From an uncultured bacterium (GTDB lineage Bacteria > Planctomycetota > Phycisphaerae > Phycisphaerales > UBA1924): a stretch of 55,224 nucleotides of DNA. Shown here in pieces: positions 34,059-42,971 of this stretch. The translations under genes were made by a program, and so were the position numbers. Within the stretch, counting starts at the first letter, position 1. Each line of letters starts with the position of its first letter. The DNA lies in assembly GCA_903834785.1 (NCBI GenBank), contig CAILKP010000102.1, forward strand, positions 1 to 55,224. Reading direction: 5' to 3'. Below the pieces are notes generated by a model. The model was not told the DNA's origin, did not search any database, and was given only the letters and a program-made list of their open reading frames with translations.

Positions 34059-34208
34059 TGATCGCCTCCCCCCCTCCACTTCGCTCAAGTGGGTGTGGAC
34101 GCCACCACCACCGCCGCACGGGTCCGAGTTGGACTCCTGCGGCCCGGCCAACCGGCCGGCCCGGGCTTTCCCGGGGCGTGTCAGGTGCCTGTCCCCGAGG
34201 AGCCAATC
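34059..34208 (+). promoter_or_regulatory. Repeated 150-nt structured 5' leader, copy 3
   Basis: Same 150-base element as at 25978 and 27190, here before an unrelated dockerin-type gene. The first hairpin is rebuilt with other bases (CCACTT-cgctc-AAGTGG); the second and third stems are kept, with one G-T pair (position 63 with 77). GAGGAG precedes the ATG at 34209. The bases between the previous gene (33880) and 34059 hold no recognisable feature. Confidence 0.8.
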
Positions 34209-36236
34209 ATGAACGCCGTCCGCACCAGCCGTTTCGCCCTTCCCGCCACCCTCATCACCGCCCTTCTCGCAGGCTCGGTCTGCAACGCCCAGGGCACCGA
34301 CACCATGTTCGCCAGAACCGTTCCGGTCCTCAGCGGCTGGAACTACGAAGGCCAGGCCGCCGGCCCGGCGTCTGACAACAGCGCCTGCTGGCAGGGCCGC
34401 ACCAGCAACTGCTCGGCCAACTGTCCGACCGGTGCCGCTGGCTCGAACGTCTATCTCTGGGCGACGGATATGGACTCCTACACACAGCCGTCATGCACCC
34501 GCATCACCCGGGTGAAGATCAGCATGCGTGCCGGCTTCGGGGCCGACAACAACTCCACCGCCTCCGGGCAGATCCAGACGCGCGTCCGCGGCCCGTTCAG
34601 CGAGGCCGCGCTCTCGGTGCTGACCATCTCCGGCAATCAGACCTGGCGCGGCCCCGACGGCGGCGGCTGGGACATCACCGGTCTGCTCGGCCGGGAGTGG
34701 ACGGCGGCGGATGTGAATGCACTCCAGGTCGGCGTGCAGCGCGAAAGCCGTTCCGCCCCGAACGTTCCCCTCTGGGTTGACGGCTTCCGCGTCCAGGTTG
34801 AGACCGTCGCCGATCGCCCGTACAACGACGAGTGCTCCGGTGCACCCGCTGTCGGCCTCGGCACCATCGGCTTTAACACTCGCTGCGCCACCACCGGCAC
34901 CACGGGCCAGAGCGGGCATGAAACCTGGGGCAGCTACGACGGTGTGCGTAACGACCTGTGGTACGCCTACACCGCGGCCGATACGGGATACCTGACCGTG
35001 GAAACCCGTCAGACCGCCGGCAATCCCAACGGCCAGCACCGCGTCGGCCTCTACGCCGCCTGCGGCGCCGCAGTCCAGCGCGCCGCCGGATACACCGGCG
35101 AGGACGACTCGCCCGTCTACTTCGTCACCGCCGGCACCCGCTATCTGCTTCAGGTCGGCGATTGGCCCGGCATGCCCGGCAACAGCGGCGGCCCGGCCGG
35201 CAGCGGCGAGTTCACACTCACCTCCTCGCCACTGCCCACCAACGCCCGCTGCGACCAGGCGATCACGCTGCCGACCGGTGCATTCATCTCCTTTGCAAGT
35301 GGCACCACGCTCGGCGTCCCGTCCACGCCGGTGTGGTTCCGCTGGACGGCCCCCGCATCGGGCCGGGCCTTCCTCCTGCTGACCGGCTCCGGCCAGACAA
35401 ACCTCCTCGGCGACGTCTTCCGCGGGGCCCAGTGCGATGCCGGTTCCCTCATCGGTTCCGCCGACAACCAGCTGCGAAGCGATGCGTCAACCCTTCAGTA
35501 CTCTGGCGAGATCTTCGTCACCGCCGGCCAGCAGTACTCCGTCCGCGTTCAGGCCACCAGCGTGTTTGGGAACTTCGCCGAAACCGGCCAGGTCGCCCTC
35601 AGCTTCGCCCCCTTCCCCGCTAACGACGGTGCCTCGGGTGCCATCGATGTGTTTGGCCACGGCCCCCACAGCTTCGATGCTCGGAGCGCCAGCACCGGCC
35701 CGGGCGGCCAGCTTACCTGCGGCAGTTCCAATGGTGTCGGCTACGACCTCTGGTACCGCTGGACCGCCCCGCAGAGCGGCCAGACGTGGGTCAGCACGGC
35801 CGGCCTCAGCAACGACCAGGACACCGTGCTGCAGCTCTATGGCCCCAATGGCCGCATCACCTGCAACGATGATCTGCCCGGCACCGCCGAATCCGGCCTT
35901 CAGTTCACCGCCGCCGCAGGCACCTCGTACCTGATCCAGGTTGGCAGCTACGTGGCCTCCGATCTCACAAGCGAGCCCGTGCAGGGCGCCTTCGAGATCC
36001 TCTACCGCTGCAACCTCGCCGACCTGGTCGGTGCCGGCCCAGCAAGCCGCCTGCCCGATGGCATGCTCGACGGCTCTGACTTCATCACCTTCATCAACTC
36101 CTTCTCGATCGGCCTGGCTGATGTTGACCCTGCCGCGGATGTGGCCGGTGCCGGCCCCAGCGGCCTGGAGCCGGACGGCACGATCGACGGCTCCGACTTC
36201 ATCGCCTTCATCAACGCCTTCGCTTCAGGGTGCTGA
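34209..36236 (+). CDS. Secreted protein: shared Cys-containing N-domain, PPC-like domains, GC-type dockerin
   Basis: 675 residues; ATG at 34209. Signal peptide LPATLITALLAGSVCNA. Residues about 25-200 are the domain shared with the 30932 protein, including the Cys cluster in SDNSACWQGRTSNCSANCPTG. Then come three beta-sandwich units of the pre-peptidase C-terminal (PPC) kind (NDLWYAYTAADTGYLTVET, VWFRWTAPASGRAFLLLTG, GYDLWYRWTAPQSGQTWVST). The C-terminus has two dockerin-like Ca loops (PDGMLDGSDFITFINSFS and PDGTIDGSDFIAFINAF) and ends ASGC. No protease or glycosidase domain is present. Probably surface-exposed or secreted. It carries the 150-nt leader that also precedes the two small Ig-like genes, so it may be co-regulated with them. 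Confidence 0.87.
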   Translation: MNAVRTSRFALPATLITALLAGSVCNAQGTDTMFARTVPVLSGWNYEGQAAGPASDNSACWQGRTSNCSANCPTGAAGSNVYLWATDMDSYTQPSCTRITRVKISMRAGFGADNNSTASGQIQTRVRGPFSEAALSVLTISGNQTWRGPDGGGWDITGLLGREWTAADVNALQVGVQRESRSAPNVPLWVDGFRVQVETVADRPYNDECSGAPAVGLGTIGFNTRCATTGTTGQSGHETWGSYDGVRNDLWYAYTAADTGYLTVETRQTAGNPNGQHRVGLYAACGAAVQRAAGYTGEDDSPVYFVTAGTRYLLQVGDWPGMPGNSGGPAGSGEFTLTSSPLPTNARCDQAITLPTGAFISFASGTTLGVPSTPVWFRWTAPASGRAFLLLTGSGQTNLLGDVFRGAQCDAGSLIGSADNQLRSDASTLQYSGEIFVTAGQQYSVRVQATSVFGNFAETGQVALSFAPFPANDGASGAIDVFGHGPHSFDARSASTGPGGQLTCGSSNGVGYDLWYRWTAPQSGQTWVSTAGLSNDQDTVLQLYGPNGRITCNDDLPGTAESGLQFTAAAGTSYLIQVGSYVASDLTSEPVQGAFEILYRCNLADLVGAGPASRLPDGMLDGSDFITFINSFSIGLADVDPAADVAGAGPSGLEPDGTIDGSDFIAFINAFASGC

Positions 36237-36338
36237 AATCCGCCGGCATCGGTGTCGGACGGCGACCAAGTCCGGTGACTGAACCCCGCTACCGCACCCG
36301 ATACTCCAGAGCACCTCTCTCCACAGCGTTTTAAGAAG

Positions 36339-36367
36339 CGACCCCGCGAATGCGGGGTCGTTTCATT
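36339..36367 (+). terminator. Intrinsic terminator after the dockerin gene
   Basis: CGACCCCGC-gaat-GCGGGGTCG (36339-36360), a perfect 9-bp stem, followed by TTTCATT. It is 100 bases past the stop at 36236; the T-run is short. Confidence 0.6.
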
Positions 36368-36401
36368 CCAGCTACTCGTCGCAAAGCCCGCGTCCACCGC
36401 C

Positions 36402-36439
36402 AAAAACAAAAACCCCCGGCTCCTGCGAGAGGGCGGGGG
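36402..36439 (-). terminator. Intrinsic terminator after tRNA-Ala
   Basis: Read on the minus strand: CCCCC ... GGGGG with an inner CTC-gcag-GAG stem, followed by TTTTTGTTTTT (36402-36412). It lies about 40 bases past the tRNA 3' end. Confidence 0.75.
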
Positions 36440-36481
36440 ATCGTTAGGCCAGCGGCGCCGCCTCTTCAAACCTACCAGCAA

Positions 36482-36554
36482 TGGAGCGAACGAGACTCGA
36501 ACTCGTAACCCCTAGCTTGCAAAGCTAGTGCTCTACCAATTGAGCTATCGCCCC
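36482..36554 (-). tRNA. tRNA-Ala (anticodon TGC)
   Basis: 73 bases on the minus strand, GGGGCGATAGCTCAATTGGT at the 5' end. The acceptor stem GGGGCGA pairs with TCGCTCC (one G-T). The anticodon arm is CTAGC-TTTGCAA-GCTAG with anticodon TGC, and the T arm has GTTCGAGTC. The discriminator base is A and the 3' CCA is not encoded. Read as Ala from the anticodon and the G-U pair at position 3-70, the alanyl-tRNA synthetase identity element. Confidence 0.95.
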
Positions 36555-36594
36555 GGGTTCGGGCCGGCCTTGCGAGCCGGTCCGATGGGGGGCG

Positions 36595-36623
36595 AGTTTA
36601 GGCGGGGTGGCGGGCAAAGTGCA
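36595..36623 (-). promoter_or_regulatory. Possible promoter of tRNA-Ala
   Basis: Minus strand TAAACT (36595-36600) lies 17 bases after TGCACT (36618-36623). The -10 is fair and the -35 poor; position, about 35 bases before the tRNA, is suitable. Confidence 0.3.
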
Positions 36624-36790
36624 TGGAGATCGGTCCCAGCACGGGTTACGGGTAGCGGCACGGGGGCAGCCGGATTCGCGGGCTGTTCTGCCCGGTCCCT
36701 TCCGTTAAGGCCCCATGTGGGCCGCCCCAACCCCCAGCCCGGGCCGCCCCCCGCCACCCATGCCCCAAGCCAGCCAACCTAACCTCCACC

Positions 36791-37525
36791 ATGAGCTTCT
36801 CACGCCTGCCGTTCGGGTCCGCCGCCGCTGTTCTTGCCGTTGCCGCCGTTGCCGGTGCCGGGCTTCTGGTGCTGTCACCAGTCGGCGCAATCGCCCAGCC
36901 CGCCGCCGCACCAGCCGCAGCAGCCCCCGCTTCCGGCTCCCGCGTGGCCACGGTCGATGTCTACAAGATCTCCGCCCGCCTCGTCGGCACCGACATCTAC
37001 ACCAAGAAGATGGAAGCCCGCCGCGATGAGCTCAAGAAGCGCATCGACCCCATGGACAAAGAACTCCGCGACCTGGCCGACCGGCTCAAGGCCTTCGGGC
37101 CGGATAACAAGTCGCCCGAGGCCGACGCCGCGGCCAAAATGTTCCAGGCCAAGCAGCAGGACCTGCTCAAGCTCTCCCAGGGCCTCGACCGCGAGATGGA
37201 CACCTTCGTCACGCTGACCAACTTCGAGGCATACCAGCAGGTCGTCCGCGAGGCCCAGGCACTCGCCAAGGCCAAGGGCTTCACCTATCTCATCGCCTCG
37301 CGCCCCAGTGATGACACCACCCCGCCGTCTTCCGCCGGTGCGTTCATGCAGTCGATCATGAGCCGCCCGGTGCTCATGTCCCCGGCCGATGCCGACCTGA
37401 CCGCCGAACTTTTCAAACTGCTCAAGCTCGAAGAAGCCCCCTCCTCAGCCCCAGCCGCAGCCGCACCGGCTGGCCAGGGCGCAGCCCCCGCCGCACCTGC
37501 CGCCCCCACCCCCGGCGGCAAGTAA
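36791..37525 (+). CDS. OmpH/Skp-family periplasmic chaperone-like protein
   Basis: 244 residues. A signal sequence (SAAAVLAVAAVAGAGLLVLSPVGAIAQ) is followed by a short Ala/Pro linker. The OmpH-like part is VATVDVYKISARLVGTDIYTKKMEARRDELKKRIDPMDKELRDLADRLKAFG and a long coiled coil through QAKQQDLLKLSQGLDREMD, then a strand-forming end (GFTYLIASRPS). The C-terminal 30 residues are Ala/Pro-rich. Skp proteins hold unfolded outer-membrane proteins in the periplasm, which fits the diderm envelope of Planctomycetes. It starts a run of plus-strand genes. Confidence 0.82.
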   Translation: MSFSRLPFGSAAAVLAVAAVAGAGLLVLSPVGAIAQPAAAPAAAAPASGSRVATVDVYKISARLVGTDIYTKKMEARRDELKKRIDPMDKELRDLADRLKAFGPDNKSPEADAAAKMFQAKQQDLLKLSQGLDREMDTFVTLTNFEAYQQVVREAQALAKAKGFTYLIASRPSDDTTPPSSAGAFMQSIMSRPVLMSPADADLTAELFKLLKLEEAPSSAPAAAAPAGQGAAPAAPAAPTPGGK

Positions 37526-37615
37526 CCCGGCCTTTCGGGCCCTCCCGCCGAACGCCCCGCCCCCCCTCCATCTCCACCCGGCCAACGCCCCCACCCCCGC
37601 CGTCTACCCTCTGCC

Positions 37616-38281
37616 ATGCCCCGCGAGCGTGAGCTTCACGACAAATACTTCAAACTAGCCAAGCAGGAGGGCTACGTCGCCCGTTCGGCGTACAAGCTTC
37701 TGGAAATCCAGGAGCGCAAGCAAGTCCTCCGCCGCGGCAACTGGGTGCTCGATGTCGGCTGTGCCCCCGGCTCCTGGCTGCAGGTCGCCAGCAAAATCGT
37801 CGGCGACAACGGCCGCATCGTCGGCATCGATCTGCAGGAAGTCACCATCCCCCCGCTGGCCAACGTCCGCACGGCCGTCGCCGATGCCTTCGCGACCTCC
37901 CCAGCCACCCTTCTTGCCATGGTCAACGGTGAGCCGCCGGCCCCCGCGCCCGGCGAGGAACACCTTCCGCCGCCGCCCCATCAGTTGTTTGATGTCGTCC
38001 TCTCCGACATGGCCCCCAGCACCACCGGCACGCCGATGTCCGACCACTTCCGCTCGGTGGACTGCTGCCGCCGCGTCATGACACTCGCTGAGTCCGTCCT
38101 CGCCCCTGGTGGCAAACTGGTCATGAAGGTCTTCGAAGGCGAAAGCTACCCGGACCTGCTCAAGGATGTGCAGCTGCTGTTCCGCGAGATCAAGGGCCTG
38201 CGGCCCGACGCCGTGCGCGATCTCTCGCGTGAGATCTTTATCATGGGCTTCGGCTACCGCATGTACGCCGGCAAACGCTGA
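37616..38281 (+). CDS. rlmE: 23S rRNA (uridine-2'-O)-methyltransferase RlmE/FtsJ
   Basis: 221 residues. It methylates U2552 (E. coli numbering) of 23S rRNA in the large subunit. The SAM motif is VLDVGCAPGSWLQVA; the catalytic K-D-K-E set is visible in RSAYKLLEI, VLSDMAPSTTG, GGKLVMKVFEG and LSREIFIMGFG. A 15-residue Pro-rich insertion (EPPAPAPGEEHLPPPP) before the catalytic Asp strand is unusual but lies in a loop. It precedes the VWA-protein gene by 25 bases. Confidence 0.93.
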   Translation: MPRERELHDKYFKLAKQEGYVARSAYKLLEIQERKQVLRRGNWVLDVGCAPGSWLQVASKIVGDNGRIVGIDLQEVTIPPLANVRTAVADAFATSPATLLAMVNGEPPAPAPGEEHLPPPPHQLFDVVLSDMAPSTTGTPMSDHFRSVDCCRRVMTLAESVLAPGGKLVMKVFEGESYPDLLKDVQLLFREIKGLRPDAVRDLSREIFIMGFGYRMYAGKR

Positions 38282-38306
38282 CGGCCACTGACCGTTTCCG
38301 CCCGCC

Positions 38307-40685
38307 GTGATCACCTTCCTCCAACCCGGTGCGATGTTCCTGGCCGCGGGGCTTCTTGTGCCCGCGCTGCTGGTGCTCTACATCCTCCGCCTCCGCCGGC
38401 GGCCGCTTCGCGTCTCCGCCGCGTTCCTGTGGCTCGAGGCCGCCCGCGACCTGCAGGTCAACACGCCCTTCGCCCGGTTCCGGGCCACGCTGCTCCTGCT
38501 GCTCCACCTGCTCATCATCGCCTGCCTCATTGTGGCCCTCGGCCGGCCGGCGATCGACATGCCCGCCAGCGGCCAGCGCGTGCTGCTGGTCATCGATGCC
38601 TCCGCATCCATGAACGCCGCGGCAGAGCAGCCCCCCGCTGCTGTTGCAGCCGCGGGCAACGCCACCCTCAGCCCCGCCCCGCGAACCCGGCTGGACCTGG
38701 CCAAACGCCGCGCCCTGGAACTCGCCGAGACCTTCATCGCCAGCGAGGCCAAAGTCGCCATCGCCGACTTCGCCTCCACCGCCACGCTCCGCAGCATCTT
38801 CACGGCCGACCTCAACATCCTCCGCGACGCGATCGACGGCATCGCCCCGACCGATGATCCCGGTCGCCTCGACCGGCTGGACACACTCGTCGCCTCCCTG
38901 GCGGCAGCAGCAAGCTCACCCCAGGCCGCAAGCACCACGCCCGACTCCGTCGCCGGGACCGATCCAGCCAGCACCGCAAGCAACGAAGCCGCCCCCGCTC
39001 GCCGCCCCCTGCCCCTTCGCACCTTCGTGCTCACCGATCAGGCCAATCCCAAGCCCCCCGCACCCGGCGCTGCAGACGCACCGTCCAACCTCGACTCGCC
39101 CAGCACCTCGCCGCGGCTGGATCAGTCCATCCTTCCCATCCGCGGCATCGTCCCCGTCGCCGCGGGCGAGCCCATCAACATCGGCATCACCCAGCTCTCC
39201 GCCCGCCGCGACGAGCGCGACCCCTCGCTGGTCCGCCTGTTCATCAAGGCCGCCTCCACCGGTGGCATCACCGCCGCGGTGCCGGTCTCCATCACCATCG
39301 ACGGCGTCCCCGCCGCCGAAACACCCCGGCTGCTGACCCTCACCCGCGCTGCCGATGCACCGCCCGGCACACCAGCCGAGGCCGCAGTCGTCGTGCCCAT
39401 CACCCTGCCCCGCGGCGGGCTCATTACCGCAACTCTGGGCATCCGCGACGCGCTGGCCACCGACAACTCCGCCTCCGTCAACCTGCCCAAACAGCCCGAG
39501 CCGCGCGTGCTGGTCGTCGCACCCGATGCCGTCCGCCGCGGCACGGCCGCCGCCGGCGGTCCCGCGGCAGATCCCGTCCTGCTCGCCCTGCTCCGCGAAC
39601 TCGTCACCCCCGGCGCCCCAGCCGCCCCCGCAACCTCCGCCCCGCTCCAAACCTCCACCCCCCCGGCCGCTTCACCCCGCACCGCTGGCTCCGTCACCGT
39701 CATCAGCCAATCCGCCTTCGCGGCCACCATCGCCGGTCTGGGCACCAGCCGCACCCTGCCGGAGGTCGACCTGCTGGTCTTCGACCGCGTCGCCGTGGCC
39801 AGTGATGCCGGCATCGCCGCCATCCCATCCCTGCACCTGGGTGCCACCGTCCGCACGGCCGCACTTGATGTGCAGGTCATCCCGGCAACCTCCGGCCGCA
39901 CCTCCATGCTCACGTGGAACCGTCAGGACGCGCTCATGCGGTTCGTGACGCCGGAGGATGTCACCGTCAGCACCGCAACATCCCTATCCATCGCTCCCGG
40001 CACGGCCTCGCGTGACATCGTCTCGCTCATCGACGGTCAGTCCGGCCCGCTCGTTGTCGCCTCCGCGGCCGTCGCCGGCGGCAACCCGCCCGCCGGCACA
40101 CAGCCGGGCCGCACCGGCCGCATCCGCCGCGTCGCCACCAGCTTCCCGATCAGCGACAGCACCTGGCCGCCCGATGTCTCTTTCGTCGTGTTCATGAGCA
40201 ATGTCATCGAAACGCTCACCGGCTCCGCCGCGGCACGCACCGGCATCGCCATCGCCACGGGTGAGCCCCTGCTGGCCGATCTTCCCGCCGGCCGGTCACG
40301 ACCCGTCGACCTGCTCGCCCCCGCGCCCGATAGTCGCGTCATCGAATCCACCACACTGGCCGAGGCCTCCACGCTCGCGTCTTTCGCCCCGGTCTCACGC
40401 GTGGGCATCTACGAGGTCCGCGACCGCGGTGCGGCAGCCCTGCTCCAAGACGCACCGGCTTTCCTGGCCATGCCCGTCTCGCTACTGAACGCCGCGGAGA
40501 CCGACCTGCTCCCCGGTGACGACGCATCGCCCGACGCCGCGGCATCCGGCACCACGCCGGATGCTGCCAAACTCGCCGGACCAACGGTCCGTGAACCCCG
40601 CGAACTCTGGGACAAACTGCTGCTCGCGCTCGTGGCACTGCTGGCCCTGGAATGGCTCGTCTACGGCCTCAAAGCGCGGCACTGA
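38307..40685 (+). CDS. BatA/VWA-domain membrane protein
   Basis: 792 residues, GTG start at 38307. The N-terminus has two membrane segments (AMFLAAGLLVPALLVLYILRL and LLLLLHLLIIACLIVALG) framing the BatA/aerotolerance-type lead PLRVSAAFLWLEAARDL. A von Willebrand A domain follows, with MIDAS motif VIDASASMN, interrupted by a Ser/Pro-rich insert. The large middle part is exported-type beta structure, and a third membrane segment ends the protein (LLLALVALLALEWLVYGL). Similar proteins occur in the MoxR-associated Bat operons of Planctomycetes. No MoxR or DUF58 gene is next to it here. Confidence 0.82.
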   Translation: MITFLQPGAMFLAAGLLVPALLVLYILRLRRRPLRVSAAFLWLEAARDLQVNTPFARFRATLLLLLHLLIIACLIVALGRPAIDMPASGQRVLLVIDASASMNAAAEQPPAAVAAAGNATLSPAPRTRLDLAKRRALELAETFIASEAKVAIADFASTATLRSIFTADLNILRDAIDGIAPTDDPGRLDRLDTLVASLAAAASSPQAASTTPDSVAGTDPASTASNEAAPARRPLPLRTFVLTDQANPKPPAPGAADAPSNLDSPSTSPRLDQSILPIRGIVPVAAGEPINIGITQLSARRDERDPSLVRLFIKAASTGGITAAVPVSITIDGVPAAETPRLLTLTRAADAPPGTPAEAAVVVPITLPRGGLITATLGIRDALATDNSASVNLPKQPEPRVLVVAPDAVRRGTAAAGGPAADPVLLALLRELVTPGAPAAPATSAPLQTSTPPAASPRTAGSVTVISQSAFAATIAGLGTSRTLPEVDLLVFDRVAVASDAGIAAIPSLHLGATVRTAALDVQVIPATSGRTSMLTWNRQDALMRFVTPEDVTVSTATSLSIAPGTASRDIVSLIDGQSGPLVVASAAVAGGNPPAGTQPGRTGRIRRVATSFPISDSTWPPDVSFVVFMSNVIETLTGSAAARTGIAIATGEPLLADLPAGRSRPVDLLAPAPDSRVIESTTLAEASTLASFAPVSRVGIYEVRDRGAAALLQDAPAFLAMPVSLLNAAETDLLPGDDASPDAAASGTTPDAAKLAGPTVREPRELWDKLLLALVALLALEWLVYGLKARH

Positions 40686-40691
40686 GCTTGC

Positions 40692-41789
40692 TCAATCCAC
40701 CCACCGCGTCACCTGATACCGCGGCTTGCCATCCGGTCCGCTGCTTGCCTTCACGCGGGCGATCGGTCGCAGCCAGTTGTTGGTTTTGACCATCAGCGGA
40801 TCGGCAGCGGCAGCTGTGGCAGAACCGGCGGTCGCGGTTTCCTCATCGGCCTCATCCACAAACATGTTGTCGTTGACCGTCACCTTGCCGGACTTGCCGC
40901 GGACGCGATACGTGGTCTCCGCCGGATCGGGCCGGGTCTCGAAGGTCACGTGGGAGTCGTTGTAGCCGATATTGCCTTCCCACGAGTCGCGAAGACCGTG
41001 TATCGCCAGCGTTTTCGACTGCTTGCCCAGCGGACCTTCGGCGAGTTTCCAGCCGCCGGCCGGAGTGCCCGATGCGACATCGGTCTGCGCATCCGCCCCG
41101 GCGTACAACGGGCCGCGATTGCCGAGCAGTGCCTGCGTGCCGACGAACGTGTTCATCCAGTTCTTGCCGCGGGCTGTGCCGTCAAGCATCAGCGCATGGG
41201 CATACGAGTTGTTCGAGATCCCTGCCCGCCGCCGCGGAGAGTTGGCTTCATCGCCTTGCCCCTCCTCTGCATCGGCTGTGCCGCTGAAGCCGGGGTCCCA
41301 CTGCGCATCCTTGCCGCCGTTCACGCGACAGGCAGAGGGGTTCAGAGTTTCGTAAAAATCGTCGGCAGTTACTTTGTGAGACACTTCTGCCCGAGAAACG
41401 CAGAGTTCCGGCGTGATCGATCCGTTCCAGATCAGGATGGAGAGCAGGTTGCCGGTGTTGTCTTTGGAGGCATGCCTCGCTTGATCTTCTCCAGCCTTCG
41501 GACCGGCAACGGTGAGGTTGTTGCGATCAAGCCGCGACGGCAACGGGTACATGTCCTTGTTGCTGAGGGACCATGTGGTCATCGCCCTGATGATCTGATG
41601 CACCTGGATCGAGTCTCTGGTCTGTCTGCTGCTCCCTCGCGGCGACTCAGTCTCCGACAGAGACAAAAGCACCGCCGCGATAACGACCAGCGCCGCGAGC
41701 GCGACGATTAGTTCCGTCAGCGTGAAGCCCCGAGCATCTGTCCCTCGCCTCCCGCCATCATCCTTCCCATCACCGCGCTGCACATTCAT
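40692..41789 (-). CDS. Prepilin-type N-terminal domain protein, unrelated body
   Basis: 365 residues; ATG at 41789 with GAAGGAA upstream. The leader is DARGFTLTELIVALAALVVIAAVLLSL, a class III prepilin signal with Gly before and Glu at +5 after the cleavage site. The body is rich in polar residues (for example SNNSYAHALMLDGTARGKN and GYNDSHVTFETRPDP) and is not the module of the two pilin-like genes at 7087 and 8940. Probably a planctomycete pseudopilin-like exported protein. It is convergent with the VWA gene, six bases apart. Confidence 0.8.
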   Translation of the reverse strand: MNVQRGDGKDDGGRRGTDARGFTLTELIVALAALVVIAAVLLSLSETESPRGSSRQTRDSIQVHQIIRAMTTWSLSNKDMYPLPSRLDRNNLTVAGPKAGEDQARHASKDNTGNLLSILIWNGSITPELCVSRAEVSHKVTADDFYETLNPSACRVNGGKDAQWDPGFSGTADAEEGQGDEANSPRRRAGISNNSYAHALMLDGTARGKNWMNTFVGTQALLGNRGPLYAGADAQTDVASGTPAGGWKLAEGPLGKQSKTLAIHGLRDSWEGNIGYNDSHVTFETRPDPAETTYRVRGKSGKVTVNDNMFVDEADEETATAGSATAAAADPLMVKTNNWLRPIARVKASSGPDGKPRYQVTRWVD

Positions 41790-41932
41790 CGCCGTTCCTT
41801 CACAGTTCCCAGTATTCGCCTTCCCGATCAGACCCACAACTCGGCGGCGTAGCTGTCAGGCCTCCACACTACCAAGCCTGTCCGGAGGGCAACGGCCTGC
41901 GGTTCCAGAGAATCCCGAGCCCACATCCATGA

Positions 41933-42925
41933 TTATGACTTGGGGGCCGCACCACCTGCTCCACCCGCCGCCGCCTCGGCAGCAAGCTTGGCCTGCTGCC
42001 GCTGGAACAGCACCACGCCAATCGGGAACGTCAGCAGGTAAATCCCGGTCAGCGCAGACAGCGTCAGCAGCCAGTCCATGATCAGGCCGAAGGTGATCAG
42101 CCCGGCGACCACCATCAGGGGCTTGGCCAGCGAGCGGCTGATCCGCAGGCCCTTGATCGAGATCATCGGCAGCGTGCTGGCCATGAACAGCGCGAGCATG
42201 ACCGCGTACCCGGCCGTCAGCCAGTACGGGCTCCGCCAGTTCACCGTCTCGGACAACTCCAGCATCACCGGGATCAGCACCGCCGCACCCGAGGCCGGCG
42301 CGGGCAACCCCTGGAAGAACTTGCTGACCGGTGCCCCCAGCTTCTGCTTGCGGGCCTGATACGTAAACCTTGCCAGCCGGAATGCCGCGCACAGGATGTA
42401 CAGCACCGCGATGGCCAGCCCTGTCGCACCCATGGTCGACTTGAGCTGCCACTGGTAAATGAGAAACGCCGGTGCCACACCAAACGCGGTGAAGTCCGCG
42501 ATCGAGTCAAACTTCTCGCCAAACCGGCTGGTCACCTTCAGGAACCGCGCCGTCCGCCCGTCCAGCCCGTCAAGCACGAACGCCACCGCGACACACCCGA
42601 CCGCCTTGGCAAACTGGCCATCCTGCGCAAAGTGCAGACTCGCCAGCCCCGCGGCCAGCGCACCGGCCGTCATCAGGTTCGGAATCAACTTCCGCATCGG
42701 GATCGACTCGGGCTGAATCGGCCGACGCTTGCGCTTCACACGCCGCCCCTCCCGCCCATCACGCCCATCCCGGCCATCGCTCTCCGGCATCAGATCACGG
42801 CTGTCCCGCCGCGCACCCGCCTTGACCTCACCAATGTGGCCACCAGCGGGACCATTCGTGCCCGCGGCAGCAGATGATGGTGAGTTGGGATTGTTCGCGT
42901 TTTCCATGAGCATGCCGATCGCCAC
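41933..42925 (-). CDS. pssA: CDP-diacylglycerol-serine O-phosphatidyltransferase
   Basis: 330 residues with a GTG at 42925; ATGs at 42913 and 42907 are alternative starts. The first 75 residues are a polar, Arg-rich tail. The CDP-alcohol phosphotransferase motif is DGLDGRTAR-x8-G-x3-D-x3-D (in DGRTARFLKVTSRFGEKFDS). Six to eight membrane segments follow. It makes phosphatidylserine from CDP-diacylglycerol and serine in the inner membrane, and lies 46 bases after psd on the same strand, so the two steps to phosphatidylethanolamine are adjacent. Confidence 0.9.
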   Translation of the reverse strand: MAIGMLMENANNPNSPSSAAAGTNGPAGGHIGEVKAGARRDSRDLMPESDGRDGRDGREGRRVKRKRRPIQPESIPMRKLIPNLMTAGALAAGLASLHFAQDGQFAKAVGCVAVAFVLDGLDGRTARFLKVTSRFGEKFDSIADFTAFGVAPAFLIYQWQLKSTMGATGLAIAVLYILCAAFRLARFTYQARKQKLGAPVSKFFQGLPAPASGAAVLIPVMLELSETVNWRSPYWLTAGYAVMLALFMASTLPMISIKGLRISRSLAKPLMVVAGLITFGLIMDWLLTLSALTGIYLLTFPIGVVLFQRQQAKLAAEAAAGGAGGAAPKS

Positions 42926-42971
42926 GCTGGCGTAAACCCGGCGCGAGCAACACTCGCGCCGGCAACAAAGG

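Noticed and set aside
33451..34206. Minus-strand ORF of 251 residues antisense to the dockerin region
   Set aside because: It is the shadow of the plus-strand coding sequence and the leader; composition and lack of a ribosome binding site agree.
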